Positions 38,539 to 49,278 are shown, numbered from the stretch's first letter. The stretch is DNA of 64,000 bases from Micromonospora sp. WMMA1363 (GCF_030345795.1 NZ_JAUALB010000001.1:1917001-1981000); one strand, 5' to 3'. Numbers and translations are program-made. The notes: generated by a model from the letters alone, not told the origin.

Positions 38539-38854
38539 TCACTCCGCGATACGGGTACGGCCGGTCCAGCGAAACACCGCCGGCGCGCCGTCGACGACGC
38601 CGGCCGGATCCCGCTCGAAGTGCTCGTAGCCTCCGTAGTGCCGTACCTTGATCTTGGATTCCACCGGGGACACCCGATGGTTGCGCAGCTCGACCGGCAA
38701 CGTCGCCGGCCCGCCCCTCCAGCACCGCCTCGACGGTGCCGGTGGCGTCCGTGCCTATCTGGTGGGCCGTCAGCGGCCAGGGGGTCCGGTCGTCATCGTC
38801 GACGAAGGACGTCGCCGTCCGGACGGCCGGGGCGGGATCGGAAGAAGCTGTCAC
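38539..38854 (-). pseudogene. DUF5988-like small protein, frameshifted
   Basis: GTG 38854 with GGAGG upstream. HQIGTDATGTVEAVLEG, then after one extra G near 38717 the frame continues TLPVELRNHRVSPVESKIKV and GGYEHFERDPAGVVDGAPAV, ending RTRIAE. The ending FRWTxRT(R/Y)(I/V)AE and the YEHFE box recall the DUF5988 family, small proteins often seen near actinomycete secondary-metabolite genes. A one-base insertion is the only lesion. Confidence 0.55.
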
Positions 38855-39033
38855 GGCACGACCTCCGTCGTTCGCCGTTCCGCCTCGCCGTGCGCGCGCC
38901 GCGGGCGCCACGCGCGAGCGCGGGCGGATCACCGCCGGTTCCACCGGGACGGAACCCGAGGCAGTCTCCCGTGCGACTCGAACGCAATCCGGATCACACC
39001 GCCGAAGTACCCTTAGCCGCCCCCTACCGAGGC

Positions 39034-39773
39034 CTACTCCCAACGGAAGAGGCGGGTGGCGAGCAGGCAGCCCAGGACGGCGGTGCCGGCCAGCACGAGC
39101 AGCTGCGACACGGCCGGGTTCTGCCCCGCCCACGCCGCGGAGATGGTGTCCACGGTGGCGCCGAGCGGCGAGTATTCCCCGACGCGGGCCAGCCCGGTGG
39201 GCATCTGGTCGCGCGGCAGCCACGCCCCGGCCAGGAACAGCAGCGGGAAGAACAGCGTCGGACCGATGGACTGCGCCGACCGCGCCGACGGGGCGAGCGC
39301 GGCGATGAGCAGGCCGATCGCGAACAGGCAGGCCACCCCGAGCAGGAACGCCAGCACGAAACCGGGCACGTTGGCCGGCGCCGGCTGGTCCAGCAGCAGG
39401 CGTACGCCGAGCGCGGTGACCACCGCGCCGGCCACACCCATCGCCAGGTTGACCACCACCTGGGCGATGAGCAGCAACGCCGGGCTGACCGGGGTGGTGG
39501 CCACCGGCGCAGCACCTTCCGTTCCCGGTAGATGCCCAGCGCCATGGGCAGTGTGAAGAGCGCCAGCATCCCGATCGTGAGGGAGAGCGCGATGGACGGC
39601 AGGAAGGTCAGCTCGCCGTGCTGCCCGGGGGTCGCCTCCTGACGGGCGCCGCGCTGGGGCAGCCCGAACACCAGCATCAGGCCGAGCGGCAGCGCGAAGA
39701 CGAAGAACAGCGAGACCGGCTCCCGCAGGAACAGCTTGGCCTCGACGGCGACGAGCTTGGACAGGGCGTTCAC
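39034..39773 (-). pseudogene. ABC-2-type transporter permease, frameshifted
   Basis: From GTG 39773: VNALSKLVAVEAKLFLREPV and ALPLGLMLVFGLP, then RERKVLRRW, where one extra base near 39505 shifts the frame. It continues ATTPVSPALLLIAQVVVNLA with four further membrane helices and ends RLFRWE at 39034. The RKVLRRLxTTPVSP segment is diagnostic of drug/antibiotic ABC-2 permeases. The upstream ATP-binding frame runs into it without a stop. Confidence 0.8.
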
Positions 39774-40673
39774 GATGACCTTCCGTCGAGCGCCGGCGGG
39801 GTGACCGGTGAGGGAGACGAACGCGTCGTCCAGGGTGAGCTGGTCGACCCGGAGGCCGGCGTAGCGGATCTTGCGTTCGGTCAGCGCCGACAGCACCGCC
39901 TGCAGCACCTCCTCGCGGCCGGTGACGGTGACCTCGTCGCCGTCGCGGCGGACGGAGCTGACCTCGGGCAGCGCGGTCAGCAAGGCGTCGTCGAGGTGGC
40001 CGAGGGGGCGGAAGTGCACCCGGTGCTCGGCGTCCACCCGGGACATCAGCCCAGCCGGTGTGTCGATGGCGACCACCCGGCCGGCGTCGATGAGCGCGAG
40101 CCGGTCGCAGAGCCGCTCGGCCTCGGCCATGAAGTGGGTGACCAGCACGACCGTCACGCCCCGGTCGCGGATCCGCTCGACCAGGTCCCAGGTGTCGCGG
40201 CGGCCTTTCGGGTCCAGCCCGGTGGTCAGCTCGTCGAGGATCGCGATCTCGGGACGACCGACAAGCGCCAGCGCCACCGAGAGGCGCTGCTTCTGACCGC
40301 CGGAGAGCTTGTGGAAGGCGGTGTCGCGCTGCTCGGCCAGCCCGAGATCGGCCAGCAGCTCGTCGATGTCGGCGCGGTTGCGGTAGAAGGACCGGTAGAG
40401 GTCCAGCGCCTCCCGCACCCGCAGCTTGTCGGGGAGCTGGCTCTCCTGGAGCTGAGCGCCGACGCGCTGGCGCACCTCGGTGCGGTCGCGGATCGGGTCG
40501 AGTCCGAGCACCCGGACCGTGCCGCCGTCGGCGCGGCGCAGGCCCTGCACGCACTCCACGGTGGTGGTCTTGCCGGCGCCGTTGCGACCGAGCACGCCGA
40601 AAATCTCGCCCTGCTCCACGGTGAACGAGACGTCGTCGACCGCCACCTTGTCGCCGTACCTCTTGTGCAGGTG
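39774..40673 (-). pseudogene. ABC transporter ATP-binding protein, N-terminus lost
   Basis: The nucleotide-binding domain is clear: HKRYGDKVAVDDVSFTVEQG, Walker A VLGRNGAGKTTT, signature KLSGGQKQRLSVALALVG, Walker B AILDELTTGLDP and switch His in VVLVTHF, plus a C-terminal DrrA-like extension. The first roughly seven residues and the start codon are gone: the sequence before HKRYGDK belongs to a broken acyl-CoA ligase on the other strand. The 3' end has no stop and is fused in frame to the permease. Export of an antibiotic-like compound is the usual job. Confidence 0.8.
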
Positions 40674-40699
40674 TGGTGCCGGTGCCCCGGACGCCGGGC

Positions 40700-41874
40700 C
40701 GGTGGAACGCAACCACGTGCTGCGCGACTCCGCCGCCCAGGTGCTGCTGGCGACGCCCGGGACCGCCGCCGTCGACGGTCCCGCCGCGCCGCCGGCCGTG
40801 CCGGTCGACCTGACCCGCCGCTCGGACACCGCCATCCCGAGCCGGACCCGGCGAGCACCGCGCTGATCCTCTACACCAGCGGCACCACCGGCGCGCCGAA
40901 GGGCGCGGTGCTGTCCCGCCGCGCGGTCGCCGCCTGCCTGGACGGGCTCGCCGACGCCTGGGCCTGGACACCGGACGACGTGCTGGCGCACGGGCTGCCG
41001 CTGTTCCACGTGCACGGGCTGGTGCTCGGCGTGCTCGGCCCGCTGCGGGTCAGCGGCCGGCTGCACCACGTCGGCCGGCCGCGCCCCGACCGGTACGCGG
41101 CCGCCGCCGGCTCGCTCTACTTCGGCGTACCCACGATCTGGTCGCGGATCGCGGCGGAGCCGGTGGCGGCGCGGGCGCTGCGCGGCGCTCGGCTGCTGGT
41201 GTCCGGCAGCGCCGCGCTCCCCGAGCCGGTCTTCACCGCGCTCGCCGACCTGACCGGCCACCGCCCGGTCGAGCGGTACGGGATGACCGAAACCCTGATC
41301 ACGGTGAGCGCTCGGGCGGACGGGCACCGGCGGGCACCGGCGGGTGGGCGCGGTCGGCGTGCCGCTGCCCGGCGTGCGCACCCGGGTGGTCGACGAGCGG
41401 GGCACGCCGCTGCCCGCCGACGCGGAGACCATGGGCGAGCTCCAGGTCCGCGGCGACACGCTCGTCGACGGCTACCTGAACCGGCCGAACGCCGACGCGG
41501 CCGCCCGGAGCGCGGACGGCTGGTTCCGCACCGGTGACGTGGCGATGGTCGGCCCGGACGGCGTCCACCGGATCGTCGGCCGGGCCGCCACCGACCTGAT
41601 CAAGAGCGGCGGGTACCGGATCGGCGCGGGGGAGGTGGAGGACGCGCTGCTGGCACACCCCGGGGTCCGGGAGGCGGCCGTGGTCGGCACCCCGCACCCG
41701 GACCTGGGCCAGCAGGTCACCGCGTACGTGGTCGGGGACGGGCCGGCCGAGGCCGAGCTGATCGACTTCGTGGCCCGGCGGCTCTCCGTGCACAAGCGAC
41801 CGCGGCAGGTGCGGCTGGTCGACGCGCTGCCCCGCAACGCCATAGGCAAGGTGCAGAAGAGCCGGTTGTTCTAG
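40700..41874 (+). pseudogene. malonyl-CoA ligase-like (MatB) acyl-CoA synthetase, truncated and frameshifted
   Basis: ALILYTSGTTGAPKGAVLSR (AMP-binding P-loop), YFGVPTIWSRIA, PVERYGMTETLITVSARADG, then a frame change near 41,335, then GAVGVPLPGVRTRVVDERGT, GWFRTGDVAMVGPDGVHRIV, GRAATDLIKSGGYRIGAGEV and the catalytic-Lys end ALPRNAIGKVQKSRLF. The order matches malonyl-CoA synthetase. A second frame change sits near 40,850 and the N-terminal third is missing. The stop overlaps that of the convergent phosphopantetheinyl transferase (CTAG). Confidence 0.8.
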
Positions 41875-42536
41875 CGTGCCGACGCCGCCGGGACGGTGAC
41901 GGCGGTGAGCACCAGACCCCGCTTCACCAGGAACCGGCCGTCGAACGCGGTCAGCTCCACGCCGTCGAGCCGCGGCCCGGGCACCAGCAGCCGGGCGGTG
42001 AACGTGCCGGCCGGGTCGACGACGATGTCCGCCTCGGCGAAGTCGAGCCAGCGACCGGTCAGCGGGAACCACGCCTTGTAGACCGCCTCCTTCGCGCTGA
42101 ACAGCAGTCGGTCCCAGCAGACCCCGGGGTGGGTGGCACGCAACGCGGCGGTCCGGGTGCGCTCGGCGGGCAGCGCGACGGCGCCCAGCACCCCGTCGGG
42201 CAGCGGCGCGTGCGGCTCCGCGTCCACGCCGACGCTGCCGACCGTGCCGGCGCGGGCGAGGGCGGCGCCGCGGTAGCCGTCGCAGTGCGTCATGCTGCCG
42301 ACGATGCCGGCCGGCCAGCCGGGCGCGCCTCGGACGCCGGGCAGGATCGGCGCGGGCGGCAGGCCCAGCCGGGTCAGCGCCTGGCGGGCGCAGTGCCGGA
42401 CGGTGGTGAACTCCCGCCAGCGCTTCGGCACCGAGTTCGCGACGACGTGCTCCTCGTCCGGGTGCGGGCGCAGCCCGGCCGGGTCGGTGAAGCACTCCTC
42501 CACCACCACCGCCGGCGGCAGGATCCGTTCGATCAC
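41871..42536 (-). CDS. 4'-phosphopantetheinyl transferase (EntD/Sfp superfamily)
   Basis: 221 aa from GTG 42536. It is the short EntD-like form: GSMTHCDGYRGAALA, VGVDAEPHAPLPDGVLG (Mg-binding Asp-x-Glu) and the hallmark WDRLLFSAKEAVYKAWFPLT, with WLDFAEADIVVD after it. It moves the phosphopantetheine arm from CoA to carrier domains. The NRPS proteins at the right end need such an enzyme, so this gene probably belongs with them functionally even though it is about 10 kb away. Intact. Confidence 0.9.
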   Translation of the reverse strand: MIERILPPAVVVEECFTDPAGLRPHPDEEHVVANSVPKRWREFTTVRHCARQALTRLGLPPAPILPGVRGAPGWPAGIVGSMTHCDGYRGAALARAGTVGSVGVDAEPHAPLPDGVLGAVALPAERTRTAALRATHPGVCWDRLLFSAKEAVYKAWFPLTGRWLDFAEADIVVDPAGTFTARLLVPGPRLDGVELTAFDGRFLVKRGLVLTAVTVPAASAR

Positions 42537-42565
42537 GCCCCGGATACTAGTGGGGGCTGGCGAGG

Positions 42566-43311
42566 TTGCCGGTGACCGCGGACTCCGGCTACGGCGACTG
42601 CGCGCTGTTCCGCCTGGGGCTGACCGAACGCGGCCTGCCCTACGTGGTCCAGGTCGACCCGAACGCCACCGCCCACCCCGGCGACGCCGTGCCGGTGACA
42701 CCGACCTACTCCGGTCGGGGTCGTCCGCCACGGCCTGCCTACCCTGATCCACCGGTCACCTTCAAGCGCCTCGCCCTGGCCGCTGGCCGGGACGCGACCC
42801 GGCCGGTGACCTGGCGTCACGGCAGCCGGCGCACCCGCGGCAACCCGACCGCCGCGATGCGCTCCCGCTTCCTACGCCTACGGATCCGCCCCGCCAACCG
42901 CGACATCCCCCGAGCCGACGACGGCACCCTGCCCGAGGCCTGGCTGATCGCCGAGTGGCCACCAGACGCCACCGAACCAGTCAAGTACTGGCTATCCAAC
43001 ACGGACACACGCACCTCCCTGAAGACCCTGGTCCGGCTGGCGAAACTCCGCTGGCGGGTCGAACACGACTACCGAGAACTCAAATCCGGTCTCGGCATCG
43101 ACCACTTCGAAGGCCGCACCTTCACCGGCTGGCACCGCCACGTCACCCCCACCGTGCTCGCCCAAGCCTTCTGCGTCCACCTCCGCCTCGACCCAAAAGC
43201 GGATGCGCCGGCCTGACCCTCTACGCCGTCATTCGGCACCTCCAACAACTTCTCGTGGCCATGGCCGGCGCATGCCACACCTGTAACCGCCCATACAACG
43301 ACACAACCTAA
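42566..43311 (+). pseudogene. IS701-type transposase, N-terminally truncated
   Basis: It starts inside the gene at VTADSGYGDCALFRLGLTER (catalytic Asp region) and runs through LAKLRWRVEHDYRELKSGLG with the glutamate in YRELK. It breaks at about 43200, and the tail GLTLYAVIRHLQQLLVAMAG plus CNRP is in another frame. The N-terminal half is absent and the terminal repeats were not identified. Confidence 0.75.
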
Positions 43312-43527
43312 CAAGGCACTACTAGTCACCGGGCCAACTCGTGTATGCCCAGCTCAAGCCCCAGATTCGCGGACTATATCGACGCAAAGCTGCGAAACGC
43401 AGGCTCATCTTCCTGCGTGCCGAAGTGCGAGCATGCGCGTCGATCGTCCCAGCGGCCATTGCCGCAGATCCGTTCGGCCTTGTCCACTGATGAATCCACC
43501 CCGCCAGAGGTATAGCCCTGGCGCGCC

Positions 43528-44705
43528 TCAGCGGCCGAGCTGCCGGTTGAGCTCTTCAAGCACGTCGATGCTCTCCAGTCGGCTGGCGCCGGCCGGCATG
43601 ACGCGCGTGGTGCCGTAGGCGAGCTCGACCAAAGCCGATCGCACGGCGGCGAGCTCGTCGGCGGTGACGTCCAGTTGATGCCAGGATGCATTGGCCGCGG
43701 GGACGACCTCCTCGCGCAGCCGCACGGCAACCGCCCGTGCCGTATCGGCGTCCGCGCCCGTCCGAGTCTCCCATTCGTTGTCGCCGAGGTCGTCCAGAGC
43801 GATGTCGAGGACGCTCGCCAACAGCTGAAGCATCTGCGGATCGCCGGCGAGTCGGACGCCGGTCGGGACGGCCCGGACGACGGTGCGAACAATCGGCACG
43901 TCGTCCAGGCCGGCGTGGCGCTCGCCCAGCATGAACTGTACGTTCTGGCGCTGCCAGCCGCGGGCCAGTTGCAGGGCCGTCATGCCGTCGGCGCTGACCG
44001 CGCCGATGGCGGCACCGGCCAGCAGCAGGGCCGTGATGACCCGTTGTTCGTCGCGTTCGACCGCGTGCATCAACGCCGTCCGTCCTCGCCCGTCGCGGGC
44101 GTCCACGTCGGCGCCGGCCTGCAGGAGCACGTCCACCGCGGCGTGATCGCCGCGTCGGGCGGCCACGACGATCGCCGGCGTGCCGTCGGAACGCCGTTGG
44201 TTGGCGTTCGCACCGTACGTGAGGAGAAGGCGCAGCACCGCCGGCGCGACGGGCGCATCACCGCGGTGATGAGAGCTGGCTCCTCGCTCGGGCCCGGGGC
44301 CGCCCCTGCTTCCAGCAGGACTCGTAGCGTCGCCAGAGCTGCCGGAGTCGGGCGGAACGCGGTGTAGGACACGGGCTCGGTCAGCACGCTCGACCTGCTT
44401 GCATGCTCCGCCGCCAGCGCCCCATGGGCTACGAGGGACTGCACCACCTCCGCGTGCGACTCAAGCACGGCGGCGCGCAGCGGCGACGCGGTGTAGGGAT
44501 CGGCGGGGCCAATGCGGGCGCCGGCGTCCACCAGCAAACCCACGATCCCCAGCCAGCCGCCGCGCGCAGCCGTAGCCAGCACCGACCCCCGGAATCGGCC
44601 AACCGTGACGTTCGGGTCCGCGCCATCGGCCAGCGCCTGCCCGACGGCCACCTCGTCACCGGCCTGCACCGCCTCGACCAGACGCTGATCGGCTACATGA
44701 TTCAT
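43528..44705 (-). pseudogene. ankyrin-repeat protein with one frameshift
   Basis: ATG 44705 overlaps the stop of the gene before it by 4 bp. Ankyrin repeats: ALADGADPNVTVGRFRGSVL, SPLRAAVLESHAEVVQSLVA, TPAALATLRVLLEAGAAPGP; then one missing G near 44240 and in the next frame LLTYGANANQRRSDGTPAIV, VLLQAGADVDARDGRGRTAL and ALLLAGAAIGAVSADGMTAL. A non-repeat C-terminal region (WHQLDVTADELAAVRSALVE) follows. Apart from the single base the gene is complete. Such proteins mediate protein-protein contact; the partner may be the upstream product. Confidence 0.8.
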
Positions 44706-45814
44706 CGATCATCACCCGTCAGGTCGGTAAACGCCCGCAACTGCAGCCGCTCTGCCACATTGCCAGCGAACCAGGAGAAGAAGTCGCTGTCCGGGTCGAG
44801 GCCAGCGCGAACCATGTCACACCAGTCCTGCCGATCCAGCACCGCGAGGTACTGCCGCACCAGGTGGTCTCGCTGCTCGGCGGTGCATCCGGACCGATCA
44901 GGGGCCTTGTCTGCCAGGTGACCGACCGCCGCGTCGACGTACCTGCTCACGGTCGGCGCCTGCCGACCGAGGTGAGCCACATGCGCGGCAAGCACGGCCG
45001 ATGCGGGCGGGTAGTGCTGAAGGGTCATGCCCATGCCACCGCAGTCAGCCATGATTTTCAGTAGTCGCCCGGTGTGACCGATCAGGTCATCGTCGACCTC
45101 GGTGCCGACGATCGCTTCGTGTAGGTGGGCTGCGGTGGCGACTTGGCCGGCGAAGTAGCCGTTGAGATAGTCGCCGTCGCAGGCATGGCGCAGCAGCCAC
45201 CGGCGGGAGGCGTACACACCGCGTCCGCAGAGCGCCTCGATGACGTAAACGCGTCCCCAACCGGCAGCCCGCTGAGCCAGCCACAACAACGCTTCTTCGC
45301 CGCCGCGGCGGCGTCGCAGCGCCTCGGCGGCCAACGGCCCGAACCGGTCCGACAGCAGGCCGATGGTCTGAATCAGCGGAATGTCTTCCTCCGCCCAATC
45401 CGTGGCGAGCAGCGCCAGCCCGACTGTCGTGGAGCATCGATCAGTGCTGTGCCGCACCAACCAGCAGCCGGTCTGCCGCACCCGCTGCCGGTCTGCGCGC
45501 AGCGCCGCGGCAGCGATGTGCTCGTTGTGGTGGATCGGGACGTCGACGTCATGGAACGCGTCGGCGAGTTCGCTCGGTGGCGCATCGGCCTTGCCGAAGT
45601 GCATGTCGAGGATGCCAGCAGCGTCAGCGCCGTCGAGCCGCCGGTCTTTCCGGGTCCGCGGTCGCTGCCGCCGGCGGTGGTGGAGGTCGCCGTCCGGATA
45701 CGGCTCGCCGTCACGCGGGAGAGGAGAGTCCCCGTGTTGCTGATGCAGGCGCAGCGCGTGTTCGAACAGGGAGATCTGGGGTCCGAGCGATCCAGGCTCG
45801 GTCGTCACGCTCAC
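44702..45814 (-). CDS. hypothetical protein upstream of the ankyrin gene
   Basis: About 370 aa from GTG 45814 (another GTG lies two codons later). I do not recognise a family. It is helical, with repeated-looking segments such as CWLVRHSTDRCSTTVGLALL, GLLSDRFGPLAAEALRRRRG, ALLWLAQRAAGWGRVYVIEA and WLLRHACDGDYLNGYFAGQV that could be HEAT/ARM-like repeats; the N-terminal 60 residues are Arg/His-rich. Stop and start overlap with the ankyrin gene (ATGA), so the two were translated as a unit. No membrane segment or signal. Confidence 0.6.
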   Translation of the reverse strand: MSVTTEPGSLGPQISLFEHALRLHQQHGDSPLPRDGEPYPDGDLHHRRRQRPRTRKDRRLDGADAAGILDMHFGKADAPPSELADAFHDVDVPIHHNEHIAAAALRADRQRVRQTGCWLVRHSTDRCSTTVGLALLATDWAEEDIPLIQTIGLLSDRFGPLAAEALRRRRGGEEALLWLAQRAAGWGRVYVIEALCGRGVYASRRWLLRHACDGDYLNGYFAGQVATAAHLHEAIVGTEVDDDLIGHTGRLLKIMADCGGMGMTLQHYPPASAVLAAHVAHLGRQAPTVSRYVDAAVGHLADKAPDRSGCTAEQRDHLVRQYLAVLDRQDWCDMVRAGLDPDSDFFSWFAGNVAERLQLRAFTDLTGDDR

Positions 45815-46191
45815 CGGCGGACGGAGGACTCGATTCTCTCGATCATGGCCGGGATGATGCCAGCCCGAACCCGCCAAGGCAAGTAGCGTACGCGGCGTCA
45901 AGCACCCGACCCTCGGGTTGACGGCCCAGAGAAGTGCGGACATGCCGGCACCGCTGAAGACGGCCACCTGACAGCACCTTGGCGAGGACGTGAAGAGACG
46001 TGGTGGGACGTCGGGTTGAATGACATGGTGATCACAATGCAGGCGGTCATCGAGGTTCCAGCGTTCGCCGCCGGACCGCCGCGACCATGGCCGGTGGCCC
46101 CGATGGCGCCCGGCTCGTGGTTGGCGCTCAACGCCGGATGCACCGATGAGCAGGTCGGGCTGTTCGTGGCCGCTTCGGCCTGCTCCCGTGA
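45815..46191. other. stretch before IS3 copy 2
   Basis: One plus-strand frame (from about 46016) reads MQAVIEVPAFAAGPPRPWPV and LALNAGCTDEQVGLFVAAS before the IS truncates it; it could be the start of a real gene but matches nothing I know. The upstream half holds the promoter of the hypothetical/ankyrin operon. Confidence 0.35.
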
Positions 46192-46223
46192 CGGAAGGTG
46201 TCAACCTTTTTGGGGCGGTCGGT

Positions 46224-47243
46224 TCAGGGGTTCGTTGACTGAGTCGTGGTGTCCTCGGGCTTGTTGATCCACGCGGTGGTGGGCAGGGCGGGTGGTTGCG
46301 GGATGCCGCGGACGAATCGTTCGGGGTTGCGGGTGTAGGCGGCGGTCAGGACGTCGGCGCGGACATCGCGGACCTGCCGGGCGTGGCCGTGGTGGACGTC
46401 GTGTGGGGTGTGCCAGCCGATGCCGGAGTGCCGGTGGATGGTGTTGTACCAGGTGAAGAAGGCGCGGCAGTGAGCTCGGGCGTCCTGGACGCTGCCGAAG
46501 CGGTCGGGGAAGTCGGGCCGGTACTTCAGGGTCTTGAACTGGGCCTCGGAGAACGGGTTGTCGTTGCTGCACCTGGGCCGGGAGTGGGACTTGGTCACGC
46601 CGAGGTCGGCCATCATCTGCGCGACCGTCTTGGACGCCATTGAGGTGCCGCGGTCGGCGTGGATGGTCAACTGCTCACGCGCGACGCCCTGCTTGGTGAT
46701 CGCGTCGGACAGCAGCCGTTCGGCCAGGGCGGCGTCCTCGCGCTCGGCGAGCAGCCACGCGACGGTGTAACGGCTGTAGATGTCGATCACGCTGTAGAGG
46801 TGGTAGAAGTCCCGCTTGGCCGGGCCGCGCAGCTTGGTGATGTCCCACGACCACACGCGATTGGGGGCGTCGGCGATCAGTTCGGGCTTGACCTTCGGCG
46901 GGTGCACCGCGTGACGGCGGCGCTCCCTGACTTCGCCGTGGGCACGCAGGATCCGGTACATGCTCGACACCGACGCCACGTACACGCCCTCGTCGAGGAG
47001 GGTGTGGTAGACGGCCGCGGGGGCCATGTCGGCGAAGTCCGGGCTGTTGAGCAACGCCCGGACGCTGTCACGCTCGGCCGCGCTCAGGGCACGTGGCTGC
47101 GGCCTGGGTTCACGCCCCGGCCGCGGTGGCGCAGGCGTCTGGCGGTGCCGGCGGTAATGGTTGGCCTGCGGCCGGCCGGTGGCTCGGCACGCCGCCCGGA
47201 TGCCGATCAGCGGCGTCAGTTCGGTGATCGCAGCGTCGATCAT
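46224..47243 (-). CDS. IS3 transposase OrfB (copy 2)
   Basis: 339 aa, identical to the OrfB of copy 1, with the intact DDE residues described there. Confidence 0.9.
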   Translation of the reverse strand: MIDAAITELTPLIGIRAACRATGRPQANHYRRHRQTPAPPRPGREPRPQPRALSAAERDSVRALLNSPDFADMAPAAVYHTLLDEGVYVASVSSMYRILRAHGEVRERRRHAVHPPKVKPELIADAPNRVWSWDITKLRGPAKRDFYHLYSVIDIYSRYTVAWLLAEREDAALAERLLSDAITKQGVAREQLTIHADRGTSMASKTVAQMMADLGVTKSHSRPRCSNDNPFSEAQFKTLKYRPDFPDRFGSVQDARAHCRAFFTWYNTIHRHSGIGWHTPHDVHHGHARQVRDVRADVLTAAYTRNPERFVRGIPQPPALPTTAWINKPEDTTTQSTNP

Positions 47244-47641
47244 GGTGTCGGCTCGCTCCCGCTGTGCTGGCTGTCGGTCGCGAGTTGCCCCAACAGCGCG
47301 GAGAGTTTTCCCTGCACCTCGATCACCTTGCGGGCCTTGTCCAACTCGGCGCGCAGCCGCTCGTTGTCTGCCCGCAACCGGGCTGCCTCCAGCACCGCCG
47401 GATCGGTCTTCGGCCGCCCGGCCGGCTTGGCCAGGGCCTCGCGGGCGCCGGCGTCACGCTGATGCTTCCACGCCGCGAGCAGCGACGTGTACAGGCCTTC
47501 CCGACGAAGCAGGGCGCCCTTGCCGGCCTTATCGAGGGTCTCGTACTCGGCCAGGATCCGCGCCTTGTACGCGGCGGTGTATGTCCTTGTTCGGGGCTTT
47601 GCTGGTACCTCGGGGTCGGGCACCGGGTGATGCGATGTCAC
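47240..47641 (-). CDS. IS3 transposase OrfA (copy 2)
   Basis: 133 aa, identical to the OrfA of copy 1; it overlaps OrfB by 4 bp. Confidence 0.88.
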   Translation of the reverse strand: MTSHHPVPDPEVPAKPRTRTYTAAYKARILAEYETLDKAGKGALLRREGLYTSLLAAWKHQRDAGAREALAKPAGRPKTDPAVLEAARLRADNERLRAELDKARKVIEVQGKLSALLGQLATDSQHSGSEPTP

Positions 47642-47721
47642 GGGGGTGGATCTCCTTGCACGCCCTCACGGGTCAGAGTTTCAGCAGGTCAACCTGCCTT
47701 CCCCAAGGATGACACAGAGGG

Positions 47722-48533
47722 TGACTGGCACATCACCACCAGGTCATCGCAATAGCGGACCAGCACCCCGTGTTCCACGGTGTTCCACACCCGGTCCAGC
47801 CGGTGCAGATACACGTTGCAGAGCAACGGCGATGCCGGACCGCCCTGCGGGGTTCCGGACACCTCACGGCGCACCGTCCCCTCCTGCATCACTCCCGCGC
47901 GCAGCATCACGCGCAGAAGCTTCAGGACCGCCTGGTCGCTGACACGTTCCTCAACCGCTTGCATCAACTTCTCATGCGGACTCGCCGTAAAACAGTTGGC
48001 GATGTCCGTCAACCACCCACCGCGAGCCCCGCCAGGACTCATCTATCAGCACCTGCAAGGCATCGTGCGCCGAGCGCCTCGGGCGGAACCCGAAACTGCA
48101 CGGAAGAAAATCCGCTTCAAAGATCGGGCTCGAGCACGATCTTCACCGCGGCCTCCACGACACGATCACGGACCGAAGGAATCGACAACGGACGCTGCTC
48201 GCTCGTACCGGGCTTGGGTATCAACACCCGCCGCGCCGGCAACGGCTGCCACCGTCCGACCTTCAACTCCTCGGCCACCTCATCCAGGAGCCGTTCAACG
48301 CCGTACTCCTCGACATCGGCCAGGGTGGTTCCGTCGATACCCGCAGCGCCACCGTTACGGCGCACCGCGACCCACGCCCGCCACAAGACGTCCCTGCGAT
48401 AGACCTTGTCTCGCAGCGCATGAAACCGTCGTCCCGGATCAGCCTTGGCCGACCGGTACAGCGCATGCTGCAAGGCACGAACCGAGTCCCTCGTGGACCC
48501 CGACGCGGTGGAACTAGCCTGATCGGCACTCAC
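47722..48533 (-). pseudogene. group II intron reverse transcriptase, truncated and frameshifted
   Basis: The start MSADQASSTASGSTRDSVRA leads to NGGAAGIDGTTLADVEEYGV, LLIPKP-type text and RPLSIPSVRDRVVEAAVKIV. Then frame changes near 48,120 and 48,025, then LTDIANCFTASPHEKLMQAV, VSGTPQGGPASPLLCNVYLH and the polymerase site RYCDDLVVMCQS, where the IS3 copy cuts it. Asp-Asp is kept but the maturase domain is lost. Confidence 0.85.
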
Positions 48534-49104
48534 CGGGCCCTCCTTCCAGACACCACGCGTGAACGAAGCAGCGGCCCTTCCCTCACCGGCGGTTATGTTG
48601 TCCGCTCGGCTCGATCGGTACTACGACCGCCTCCGACTCCCTCCCGGCACCCGATCCACTTCCCGGCTCCACACCGGTTATAGGACAGGCCGTCCGCGCC
48701 AATCACAGAGCGCTTCGGCCGGGGAGGGTCTCTCCAGTTCCCGCCGCTACTGTCTCAACGTTCCGCGCCCTCTTACGCCGGGGAGTCCTTCACGGCTGCG
48801 CCTCCAGGCTCTTCACCGCTTCCATGGGCCTTCACCGCGAACCGCCCGGCTCCACTCTCCCTCAATGTCTAACGACGCGGCAGGCTTCGCTCTCCGCTAC
48901 GGACCGCTGATTCGCTCCCCCAACTGGGCTTTCGACGCTGGGCTTCAACCCGACCCGTTTCCAGACCAAGCCGCCAGCCTGCTACCGGGCCTCCTGGCAG
49001 CTACCCGGACCGGACTCACACCGGCAAGCAACGACGAGCTTCAGACCAAGACACAACCGCTGGACGATCACCTCTCAATCACTGGACGCACCGGCGGCAC
49101 GCAC
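47722..49104 (-). ncRNA. group II intron 3, 5' part, truncated by IS3
   Basis: The 5' end GTGCGTGCCGCCGG is at 49104. About 570 nt of intron RNA domains precede the maturase frame. Domains V and VI and the end of the maturase are missing: the IS3 copy 2 edge at 47721 replaces them. It cannot splice. Confidence 0.75.
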
Positions 49105-49185
49105 TAAATGGCCCAAGTCGGGTCTGAAGCGGCCACCGCGTCCTCTCTTCCTTCTCTGACTTGGTCGTCTTGAAGGATCGACACG

Positions 49186-49278
49186 ATGGCCATCTCTCAT
49201 CTACGCAACGCGCCCAACACGGGCAAGTCGTACACCACTCCCGTGGACGCAACCCGCTTCCGCCACGCCGCCCTTTGA
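49186..49278 (+). CDS. possible 30-aa peptide gene
   Basis: AAGGA lies 8 bp before an ATG that opens a 30-codon frame beginning MAISHLRNAPNTGKSYTTPV and ending TGA at 49276-49278. No family recognised; it may be chance. It lies between intron 3 and the P450 gene. Confidence 0.25.
   Translation: MAISHLRNAPNTGKSYTTPVDATRFRHAAL

Larger units (their letters stand above)
46192..47721 (-). mobile_element. IS3-family element, copy 2
   Basis: Matches the copy at 15026-16555, with the same length and same orientation, offset 31,166 bp. TGA stands directly outside both ends (46189-46191 and 47722-47724), a possible 3-bp duplication. On its right it cuts a group II intron maturase gene, but the rest of that gene is not on its left. 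Confidence 0.9.

Noticed and set aside
39618-41537. Plus-strand open frame of 639 codons
   Set aside because: The first two thirds are antisense of the ABC transporter gene; only the last part follows the broken acyl-CoA ligase.
46189-47724. TGA duplication around IS3 copy 2 as proof of simple insertion
   Set aside because: Three matching bases can occur by chance, and the interrupted maturase gene does not continue on the other side.
48559-49107. Plus-strand 182-codon frame
   Set aside because: It lies wholly within the RNA part of group II intron 3, on the opposite strand; such frames are often mis-annotated as hypothetical proteins.
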